This document shows, piece after piece, positions 53,865 through 64,000 of a stretch of 64,000 nt of DNA. Source of the stretch: Ficedula albicollis (lineage: Eukaryota; Chordata; Aves; Passeriformes; Muscicapidae); assembly GCF_000247815.1 (NCBI RefSeq), contig NC_021684.1, positions 9,805,430 to 9,869,429 of the forward strand. Direction: 5' to 3'. Each line of letters opens with the position of its first letter. The first letter of the stretch is position 1. Both the position numbers and the translations under genes were made by a program. Under the pieces are notes generated by a model. It was not told the DNA's origin, made no database searches, and worked only from the letters and a program-made list of their open reading frames with translations.

Positions 53865-56800
53865 AGATCTTAGGGGAGATTTGGACAGAATAATGAAACA
53901 AGTTCTCAAAGTTTTGGCAGCCCCTCTCCCTCCAGGACTTCCAGGAGGTATGTAAAGTGGATTCATTTTCAGTGTAGACAACAGCAGAGCTAGGAGACAA
54001 ATTTAGGACAAGTCAACCCCTGACTGCTACTCACATCTCAGCTTATAAACTGATCCTGTGTAAGATGGCAGTTTCATGAGGCATCTCCTCAAAAGACAGG
54101 ACAAAAAAAATCAAACGGTGCTGTCATTCACCCAGAAGTCTCTACATAAACTATTCCTCAATCTTTTCATGTTAAGTCTCAAAACAGAAGATATAACACC
54201 CTATGTTATTTTCTTGCACAGTCTGTCCTAAACAATTGTGTCTAGACATTGCTCTCTTGAATCAATCATGTTTCTATTCCCCTGTGGCTGCCTTTCAGTG
54301 GCAACTGAACCACTCACTAACTACAAGTTTTCTTCTGATGGCTGATGACTCTCAAATCCTGCAAAGGGGACACATGGATGTGACCAGGCTTTGAGAGTGT
54401 CCAGCTTTATTCAGCCAAAAGCACATAGAATCTTGGTGAGTTTTTCAGAAGTGCTTCCCCCTCCACTGCAGGGATGCTTATGGCCACCTCTGCCAAGTAC
54501 CCAAGATATTGGACTATTTGGGGCTCCAGTTTTGGAGCTCTGGGGAAGCAAAGGAGACACAGAACCACCAGGTACAGTGGAGCATCTTGCTCAGGAGCAT
54601 TCCTCATCAGCCCTGTCTCCAGCAGCCCACCCTGGTATAACCATTGCCTGAGTGCAAAGACTGGTGCGTGTCTCCGGAAATGGAGTTCAGATGTTTGTCT
54701 TATCTGAGCAAATTCAGTGAGTGAACACGCTGCACAAAGAGCGTGAGTAACCCTGACAGAGCAACTGCCGCCTCCTTATCACGGTCTCCAAAAGGACTGA
54801 AAGAATCAAGCATCAGAGCCTTATCTCTCGAGAGATGTTCAGTGCCCATGCCTGGCTTACCAATCAGCCCTAACTCCCCTTTTCACCAGGGTTCTTTTGC
54901 CCTGTTTTTGGTCACACAGGGCAGCCTTGCCACTTCCTGAGTGTGGAGGAGTCGTGAGGGGAAGTGGGGTGTGGAGGATGGGCCCCTTTGCCCATGCTGT
55001 TTTCTTGTATTTCTGGACAATGGGGTGTCTGACAATTTTACTGTTGTGGTAGCCATACCCAACGGCCACCCTGGTAGCACAGAAAGATTCTGAAGGTTTG
55101 TGTGATGACACAGAAACAGAAGCTGAGGACAGGTTTTCTTGAAGCCACATGAATGTCCTTCTGACAGCCTACCCATGCTCCCAGAGCTCAGTTTGGGGTC
55201 CTGCTCCCAGCTATCTGAAGGAGAAGTGCTCACCCTGAGATGGGAGAGGGCTCCTGGTTGTGGCTTACTCCCAGCTCCATATGAGCCTTTTGGGTTATGC
55301 TGTTACTCAGTAAAAACAGAGCCATCACAAGGTCACTCCATGACAGTGGGACACGTCTGCCAACTGGCATTGCTGTATTTTTGGTGCTGGATCTAATGGC
55401 TCAACTCCTTAGGTCAGAACCTGTCTGCAAGAAACAGACTGGGGTTGGTCCCACACCTTGGGTGATGGTCATAACCCTCAGCTGATCTCCTACATTCACA
55501 ATGTTCAAGACGGTAGAAATTGAAATGCAGAAAATATTAGCTGTAGAGAAGAAGGATTCTGATTTTCACTCACATCCAAATCTCAACCAAATTGTGCTAA
55601 ACCAGGACAGAACAGCCTACATCTACACCTAAAATTTGATCTCCTTTCACTGCCTCATCCCAAATTCTCAAATTTCTACAAGCCAATGTGTTGATTTATT
55701 TAGACCTAATATACATTCTTGAGACCACTCAGAGTTTTGATATTTCTTAAACATGAACATTTTTCTTCTTGTCTCTTCATTCTGAATGCAGTAAAGGTAT
55801 AAAACTAACATCAAGCTTTACCCTTAAGACCACCAGCATCTCTCTCCTCACAAACTCAGGGTGTAAGGCAGACATCATGAGAAGGATGGTGAAAACACCA
55901 CGGAGAGAGCTATAGCAATATTATCACTGATTTACAGGGCTATTCTTATTTGTCATTTGCCCCCATAGGGGGCACAGCAGTGCTTGAGGGCTGGGCAGAG
56001 CCGTGAGAGCTGCAGCCTGGCCCAGTTCTGTTCCTTCGTTCTTGCACGCAGCCCTGAGCAGGTCACCTTACCCCTCCTGCTCAGCCTCCCTTGCCCAGCT
56101 GTCTGCCCTGGCTGGGACTGTCTCAAACTATTAGTAGCAAGGTGTATCTCCTCAGGCATATTCTGTACCTTGTTCAGTGAAGCCCTACTCTGACCTAAGG
56201 TCTCTAAGCACTTCTCTGAGACATACATTCAATAATAGCATGAAACGGATGCTAACCGGTTGTGTAAATACCTCCAACTCATTTCCATATTTAAAAACCT
56301 TTCCTCCAGAAAACCCACATGATCAACACAGATGTTTGCCTGTAATCATGCAAGGCTGAATTCATAACAGATGATGTTTATGGAGAAGTCTCATTGAAGG
56401 AGCTTTGCACAGCTAAAGTTCTTTTATCAGGCACTCCCCAAGCAGCCCCCCTCCCATGCTGTGTTCAGCTGAACAGATACAACAGGGGTTGGAGGGGAAT
56501 TTTCAGCTGGCAGATAATAACCAACACTTGAACCCTTTTTTTCCAAATCTGCAGATTTCAGAGGTTTGGCACACTGGTCATCATGAGCTCAGCTTAGCTC
56601 ATCCAGGACACAGTGGAGCTCTGCAAGAGTTGCTCAAACCTCTCCAGCAGCTGTACCAGAACCTAAACTAGAATAAAAACTTCTCAGCTATTTGTCATTA
56701 GGCTTTTTCTCTAGGAGGATATGGACCAGTCAAGACAGTGCTCCTCTCCACCTCCAAACTCATTAGAGCTGCCCATTTCAATCACAGTCTGCCACTTCTC

Positions 56801-59200
56801 ACAGTTGCCAGAAACAGAGTCACTTAAGGGATGAGTCCAGGCCCATGGGACACTCATGTTCCTTGGAAAACAACAAGAGAAAAACTTCGTCACAGCTCAG
56901 ACCTACCAAACAGCTCTGAAGAAAAATATATTTTGTTTTCAAATATTCTCCTCTAACAGGCATTGGATAAAGAGAGGAAAAAACCCAACAAAAACCCCAA
57001 GCTCTGATGAGAAAGATAAATTCTCAAAAACAGTGACAGACGCACGGAGCAGATACCAGAGGGAAAATGCCACCAAGATCCGATTAGCCCAGTGAATCAG
57101 CACTGTGGACAGTATCTCTAAAACAAGCTACTCTTCCCTTTTCCCCTCCCACACTCTCCTTCCCATCATTGCAAAGTCCTCCCAGCCCACAGCTCACACC
57201 CTGCTGGGGTCTGGCTCACACAAGCCCCTCTGTTGAGGCCAGTGGAGTCTGCTCCAGGTACTGGGCCCTTGGCTCGGGATAGCTTCCCTCTCCACACAGT
57301 TTTGATGCCTGCTTCCAACTTACTTTTAGACTGCATTTGGGACAATTTCTCAGCTCTTGCAATTGGAAGGGATTGGGTTGGCACATAGGGAAAACACATT
57401 TATGTGGAAGATGGGAAATGTTCTTTTTATCAAAGGAAGACACACAGTTGAGACAGGTGATGTTCTGATGCACTTTCACTCAGGGTGCACCACCTATACC
57501 AACACAGGTTTCCTCCAGGGGCTCTTGGAAGTGTCTTATCAGGAAGGAAATAAACCTTCTAGAATCTTTGTTGACTTCATGACCTTAGGGTCTGGAGGCT
57601 CGAGTGAAGAAGTGTCCTATTCCCTACTCCAGTGATCTGGCCCTGTGCACTGGGCAGTGATGGCAACTGAAGACATCACCAAGGTCTCTCTAGGCCATCC
57701 AGACTGCCATGGGCTGTGGCTATTGGCTGGATGAGGAACCTGCAACAGGCTCTGTGAAGCCATAAGTACACAGGCAGATTAGCCCAGAAAAGTTATGTGA
57801 CTCAGCCTCAGCCAAGGCAGATCTGCCTCAAGTGTTTTCCATCAGCTGAAGCAAGAGAGGACAACAGCAGCATCCAAGTCCAGCAGCACTGGACAGGCTG
57901 TGTCTGCTCTCAGCTTTTCCCTGGGAAAGGGAAAAACTACAAAGGGTGTGAAGGAGACTGAGAGAATACTGTTCTTCCACAGCACTGAGATTTTTCTTTC
58001 CCTACAAGGAACAAGTAACAGCCACAGTGAGCCACAGTAGTGACTGGAGCAGAAGCTGTGAGAGGAAAAATTATCTCCAGAATAACCAATTGTAATTAAA
58101 GAGCGAAGAAACAGGAAGAGGAGTGGCAGGAGGATCCTGTCCTGAGCTGACAGAGGAATTCAGTCAGGTTTTAGCTATTTACAATCCCCCTGCTAATTAA
58201 CTAGCAGACCTTTCAGTGACTTTTCCCAGCAGCGAGACAGTTCCCATACTGTAAGCTGCGTCACATTGCTCCCGTGCTGGCCTGATCAAGTCATAGTTTC
58301 CAGACCAAAGTGGTACCATTTTGGTCTCTCCAAACTCCAGAGACAAACCCAGGAACAAAGCCTGGAGCAGAAAAACACTGCAGCCTTGCCAAACCACTGG
58401 CAGCATCTTTACCAGGCAAACATAAAGCTGGCCTCTCTCTGCTGAGCTGCAAGGGGGCTGCTCGAGCCCCTGGCCACAGAGCAAGCCCAGGGCCACTGAG
58501 CACAGCCTTCTTCTGCTCTGTTCTGGGGCCAGGATCAGCAATAGTTCTATGGAAATAAGCCCTAATAGTTGCTCTGGGTCCAGCAGGAGGAGCTGGCTAA
58601 ACGCACAGTTTTGTCTTAATGTAGGGCCTAAATAAACAGTCAAATAAGACCTCAGTTTAAAAACTCTTGTAGTTTAAAGGATTCCCTCAATTCTCAGTAT
58701 TTCTTTTATTCCCATGGCAACTGATATGAGCCTGATCTGCAGCCCAAATATTTTCTCCTGCCTCCTTTTCTAGTGTAACTGGAAACATACACTGATTTAA
58801 TGCTGGCTTGTACAGTTCTTGCAAATACCGTAACACATTTATTCTAAGTAATTGGTGGAAGCACATTGCATTCTTTAAAAATACACATCATCTGCACTGA
58901 TGTACAAGCAGAACATGTTCGTAACTGAGAGACCCAGAACTACTCAAAGGCTTCCTATCCATAATCTGAAGGCTGCAGTGCAGGGACTTAGTTAACTCTT
59001 ACCTCAGGCTATGACAGAGCCCATTTGGGCAGGCAGGGGTGCACAGCCCACCCCCTTGGGTGCCCACACCAACCCAGCTGTAGTCCTGTTACTTCTGCAC
59101 ACTGACTGCAGAGCCAGCAGAGTTCAGCCAAATGTCATCAACCCCAGGTTTCCTAATAATCACCCTCCTTTCAGGGCCTGCTGCTACTGCTGTGTCATCT

Positions 59201-59300
59201 GGCACTTAGTGCCATGGCCTGGTTGACAAGGTGGTGATTGGCCAAAGGTTGGACTCAAAGATACTAGAGGTTGTTTCCAACTTAAATGATTCAGTGATTT
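59201..59300 (+). mobile_element. CR1 LINE 3' end
   Basis: The sequence follows the terminal part of an avian CR1 closely: 'CTTAGTGCCATGGCCTGG', 'TTGACAAGGTGGTGATTGGC', 'CAAAGGTTGGACTCAAAGAT', 'GGTTGTTTCCAACTTAAATG' and 'ATTCAGTGATTT', the last being a decayed form of the terminal 'attctgtgattct' repeat. The copy is 5'-truncated to about 100 bp. Confidence 0.85.
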
Positions 59301-62300
59301 GGCAGGAACAGCAGTTTCTGGTTCCTCTGGCTAATGAAGGCCAAGTTCAACTACAATTCACTTGCCATGCAGGAGCTGGAATCAAATGGAAAGACCCTCA
59401 CATTAATCATGTGGTCTAAACAGAGATGTAGAAAACCACCATCTCAGTCTTAGTCATCCCTTTAGATTTTGTCATCTGCTGGCCAAACTGCCATGCTGAA
59501 TCCTCTTAACTTCCTACCCCATGCTAATAAGGAGCTTACTAGCTTTTTATTTGGCACACCTACCAATTTGTTTGGCAGCGTTTGTATTATTTTTCAAAGG
59601 GTCCATGCTCCTGCCACCAAAATATACATTTCCTGAGACCCTTTAAAAGCTTTGTAAAATATCTTGCTCAGCACCTCCACCCCTTGCATGAGCTCCACAT
59701 CCCTTAAATAACAATGAAGCAGCTTGTTCCCAAGCTGGGAGTAAGCTCTTCCAGGGACTAGGAGGGAAGTAGTAAGGACTTTGCAAAATTGTCAGATATG
59801 TGCACCTGCTTATAAGTGGATATTTTGTCCCATATTTTTGTAGTAGAAAAAGAAACCAGAGGTTTTACCTGACAGCTTCTTACAATCCAGCCAGTGTAAG
59901 GTATAATACAGTCTTTTTTTCCCTTGCTTCTCAGATCTCAGGAGCGTGTGCCAAAAGACTGTCAACTTGTTAAAAGTACATTAATGCAAATTCCAGAGCT
60001 TTCAGTTATGTTTATGCTAATAGAAAGCCTCCCCCTCTGTGACAGGCCCAAGTGAAGAGTCAGTAACAGGAAAATTAATTCCAGCTGTTGAAATTGATTT
60101 AAAACTAGCTTATTCATAATAATAATAATAAGGGGGAAGAAAAAGAATTCCTGAAATAAAAATAAAAAAGGGAAATACAGAAAGCACAAAATCATGTTTA
60201 CTGCATGAAAGCAGAAAGGGTTCTCCTGTTGGGAAGAAATCTTCCAAATTTAATCAAGCCTGGTTAGAAGAAAGCTCTAGCTTGTTATCGGGTTGTAAGT
60301 GTAGATTAACATGAAAAGAATTAGCTATGTGCACAGCCTGATTTTGCAAAGGAAACACAAGGGTTTTGTGCATGTATTTTGTTTTATATTCCTTCTGTCT
60401 AATCCACAGGCAAGGAGGCGAAATCCAGGCTGCAACAGGACAGGTAATATTTTAGATGATAATGGTTGCACACTGAGAACTCCAGAGCTCTGGGAGGGGA
60501 GATTAGCTCCCCAGGACTGCTGCATTTATTCAGTGCCTTTCCATACATTTCTGCTGACTTGAGTTCTGAGTGATTCCCATGTTTAGACAACCCCAGTCTT
60601 GGGATCACATACCCCAACTTTGCTGGGGTTTCAGAGTTCAAACCAAGATCTGGTGGTGAAACTGCTGGCTGACCTTCCATTTCTAAGATGCTCTCAAGTG
60701 TCCATATCCTTGATCTAAATACCCACACCATTTTTATCTCAATTTTTCTTTTTAATTTCCCATCAGTGATCCTCCTAAGTCCTTGACTGTGTGTACATGT
60801 ACCCTGAAAAGATGAAGGAACATAACACCATGCAAAATTCAGTTTTGATGTCAAAGGGGAGGCAGTCTTCAAAAATTTGTTCAGAAATAGACTTTCACTC
60901 ATTCAACACCTACAACTGGAACCAGATTTGAAAATTCAAGAATTCTCATTTATCCAAGAGAGGAGAGTTTCCAAAGCACTGGTCTCAGACTACTACAATC
61001 CTCCCTGAGTATAGGATCTGCCCTTTCCTAAGGAGCACTTCTGAAAGACCTGAGGTCTTATTTAGGGTCCTGCATACCTGCTAAGCCATCTCTTTTGCCA
61101 CAGGGACATCATCTGGTTAGTCCATATTCCTTGCTGCCTTTGAAGGGACTGATCCAGAGTTCACTGAAATCAATGCAAACCTCTCTATTAGCTCAGCAGT
61201 TTTCACATCCAGCTTTAAGGGACAGTCTTGCACATCATTATTGAAAAGGCCTAATAAACTCCACAGACTCTGTCATCACTGCCTTCCTCTCTTAATTCCA
61301 TATCCCCACCTTGTATCTCTTTGCATTTGGCTCCATTTTAAACGCCACACATTTTTCACAGGGATGGATGAGGGGGCAAGGACGAAGAGATGCCATGACT
61401 TACATGGATCCTGACCAACTTATGACACTGAGAAATTTACATGCATGAGTGGATGTGAGGATGAAGTGTTGGACCACTTTCAGCAAGAATGTTTAGAGAA
61501 GCCAAGTCAAACCCATAGTTATGCAGGAAGTTAGCAAAGGATGCCAGCCCTAACCCTATAAGGAAAGAAATGGGCTGATGGGTTTGCAGGAGGTTGCTTC
61601 ATTTCAAGGGGAAGAGGGAAGGAAGTTTCTCTAGAAATTCTCCTAGAATTTCAGAAATTGGCCTCTTTATTGTCAACTACAGAGAATTAATACAAACCTT
61701 AGAGCATGCCACAGCTCAGTCAAACAATGAAACAGGCAGATTAATTGCTGAAAAGGAGACACCTTTGGTTCAGAGACTGACAGTGCCCCTGACTCATGCC
61801 ACCAGAGGAAGGAACAAACAACAATAAAGAGAGCAGGGGCGATTTCTCAGAGTGCACCCCATGACTTGTGCTGGCTCATGCCAGGAAAGGAGGACACTGC
61901 ACATTTTCAACTGAAGTGTGGTCAGCTAGAACCATCATTTGAACTTAAAAGGGTCATTCAATACTTTATTTACCAAATGCATTTAATCATGTGGGGAAAC
62001 AAAGCATTGCAGTTTAAATGAAAACCTGGTTAATAAAGGAGAAGGAGGGGATATCATAGTTTGCAGGACTGAAAAATGAGGGAAGTGTGCGGAAGCAGGA
62101 AGGATTTTCTCTAAGGGCTGGTATTTCCTTCCATGGCACTCACTTGCTCATTGCTCACACCATTCTGCAGCCACTTGCACACCGGGCTTAACATGCTCAT
62201 GCCATTTGTAAGCAAACCACCAGGCTCTTGCTTCTCTGCTCTAATGCAAGTCAGGCTTCTACCTGCCTTCAGTTCCTTTGGCCCAAAACCAGCAATGCAA

Positions 62301-64000
62301 ACCCAGGAATTCAAATACCATCAGTTTGGGGAGGGGGTGGTGTTGTTGTTGTTTTTAATAACAATCAGCTTTGGGTTGTTTTTCTCTGCCTTCTGGATCC
62401 TGAGTCTTTCAAGCATAACCAAATCACACTTTCAAATTACATGGGGAGGTGCGTGGGGGGGGTGGAGTTCACACAAACATAAGGACTAGAAACATGCCTT
62501 TGAAGTGAAGTTAAAATTCTCAAGCAGTTATTTTATTCCCAAAGACCAGACACTAAACAATAAAAAATATCCTCACTGGAGCGCCTGGTGCTGCAAATCC
62601 CCTCCTCCTACATATTTCTTATTCACATAAAGGGAATTTGACTTGAGACCTGAGGAAAGACAATTAGGATTTAGCCTTATGACTTAAAGAAACTATTAGA
62701 ATCCAAAATCTATAATAGAGAGCAGAACCACAAGTCTCTTTTCCCCAAATAAATGGGGTTTGCTTGAAGCAGGCAAGAATCCTGTGCGGTAAAAATTCAG
62801 GTAAAAGTGTGGCTAAAAGCTCAGAAGGAATACACACACAAGTAATGCTAGGAGGGCTTCTCTGCCTTGCTTTTGCATGGCTTTTGAGCCCTGCTCAAGT
62901 CAGGATGATGATGATGGAACACAGGGATTTGAAAACAGAGGAGAAAGTAACCACCACCTCAGCAGTGTCCTGGCTGGACCAGCCTGAAGGGATTCCTGCA
63001 CCTGCTGGTAAGACCAGAACACTCTGGATCCCACACACACAGGGCCAGAGTCAAATCCCTGTGCGCTGCCCTGCTCCATATCCTCCTGCACAGGGCCCAA
63101 AAAGCTGGAGCATTTCAAACAAGCCTTGTGCTGCCCAGGGCTGCTCAGCTGTTTCCCCAAAGCCTCCCGAGGCTGTGCAGCACAAATACACCTCCTGCTG
63201 GACCCGTTCAAAAAGCTGCAGCTCCGGGAGAAAGGAGCTGAGCTCTTTTACAAGGCATTAAGTTTCATTTGCAATTACTGGGGATTTTATTGCACTACTG
63301 AATATAACAGGTTCCTTAACTGGGCCAGCAGCATTGTACCCATATGCCTTTTTAACAGAGCTTTTCTGTTATTGTTTCCTTATTGGTCTTTTCCCTTTTG
63401 CTACACACAACTGGATTTTACTGGCGTCCAGCTTGTGCAATAGGCCCCAGGTGGCTCCTCCAAGAGCCTTATTTGTTAATTTGATGGCTGAACCAGTGCA
63501 TGAGGAATGAAAAATACTGAAATGCAATGCCCAGGATGCTACTCCACAGCAGCAGCAACAACCCAGGAAATGCTCCCCAGAGTAAAGCTGAGTGAAACAG
63601 CTCCTTGTCCAGCTCATCCTTGGTAGCAAGACACTCCTTGACAAAACACCTACTTTTTCTGCAACTGACTGAGACTCCAGCAGGACAGAAAAGAGCTGTA
63701 ACAAATCACCCTACAAGAGCCACAATGTGCTGCACAGGGATGGACCCACAGGGAGAGATGGCAGGGCTCCTGCTCCTGCAAATACAAGCTTCAGAACACC
63801 TGCAAGAGTTAAGTGTACCTTGGAGACAGACAACAAGTAACAAAATGCAAAAAGCCACAGCATTTCCATACAGAACACCAATTTTTGGGCAAAGATTCAG
63901 GAAAAATATCCTGGCTCAGTCCAACAACTTTCATTCAGAATGTAATGAGCAGGTTTACAAAGGAACTCAGCACCCACCAGCATCAGGTGCTAAGTGAATT
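59301..64000. other. Non-coding block, no gene seen
   Basis: The block contains an (AAT)5 run (60116-60131), a (GTT)4-5 run (62340-62353) and a G-rich stretch (about 62441-62466). Around 61.15-61.20 kb the phrase 'CACTGAAATCAATGCAAAC' resembles an old amniote repeat. A plus-strand frame of 165 codons (62764-63261) has a hydrophobic segment near residues 29-42, but otherwise looks like random sequence. Confidence 0.5.

Larger units (their letters stand above)
52720..59200. other. Non-coding block, no gene seen
   Basis: A (CAAA)-rich tract (53404-53490) and a stem-loop at 53.84 kb are listed separately. Frames of 90-150 codons, including minus-strand 54857-55150 and 58197-58643, lack domain character or splice-bounded structure and are left uncalled. 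Confidence 0.45.

Noticed and set aside
54857..55150. Minus-strand frame with a fairly protein-like stretch and a possible acceptor near 55.09 kb
   Set aside because: A pyrimidine-rich acceptor-like site exists, but no good donor was found and the peptide matches no family I know.
62441..62466. G-rich stretch as a G-quadruplex
   Set aside because: Only two runs of three or more G are present, so a canonical four-run quadruplex is not supported.
62764..63261. 165-codon plus-strand frame with a hydrophobic segment
   Set aside because: There is no signal-peptide logic beyond one short hydrophobic run. Opposite-strand frames of similar length exist and no family resemblance is seen.

Overview
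This window looks like gene-poor DNA, intergenic or intronic, from a bird. The evidence for a bird is indirect. Recognisable interspersed repeats are degraded CR1-type LINE fragments (13.69-13.99 kb and 59.20-59.30 kb, with weaker pieces near 5.65-5.94 and 31.74 kb) and old CORE-SINE/MIR-like copies (27.16-27.37, 49.05-49.22 and 52.11-52.20 kb). I saw no Alu or L1 elements and none of the dense young repeats expected in a mammal. Another sauropsid cannot be excluded. Nothing resembles prokaryotic gene organisation: the open frames are short, overlap on both strands, and mostly read through repeats or homopolymers.

Layout. 0-5.6 kb: non-coding, with a palindromic C/EBP-type site, a small stem-loop and a near-identical 345-bp tandem duplication. 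5.65-5.94 kb: a LINE reverse-transcriptase relic on the minus strand. 6.76-6.86 and 12.45-12.54 kb: long homopolymer blocks. 13.69-13.99 kb: a CR1 3' end. 15.65-16.50 kb: a perfect 16-bp palindrome, a pyrimidine tract, 716 uninterrupted C and a TCCTC microsatellite. 17.4-17.6 kb: a cluster of AATAAA signals. 20-24 kb: AT-rich, repeat-poor sequence that reads like conserved non-coding DNA. It leads into a CpG-rich segment (24.18-25.35 kb) whose core is replaced by 747 uninterrupted C. 25-33 kb: non-coding, with the best MIR-like SINE, a 39-bp tandem repeat and a compound 251-bp tandem repeat. 33.56-33.92 kb: the only protein-coding candidate, an alanine-rich exon on the minus strand with good splice signals. 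34-64 kb: mostly featureless, with a 78-bp x3 minisatellite, a 152-bp tandem duplication, two MIR-like fragments, a possible cis-regulatory cluster at 52.4-52.8 kb and a CR1 3' tail.

I recognise no named gene, tRNA, rRNA, CRISPR array or intact mobile element, so there is no pathway to reconstruct. The items most worth following are the alanine-rich exon, the CpG island hidden by the 747-nt poly-C run, the four poly-C blocks as likely assembly artefacts, and the set of recent tandem duplications. I found no convincing evidence of a new biological system.
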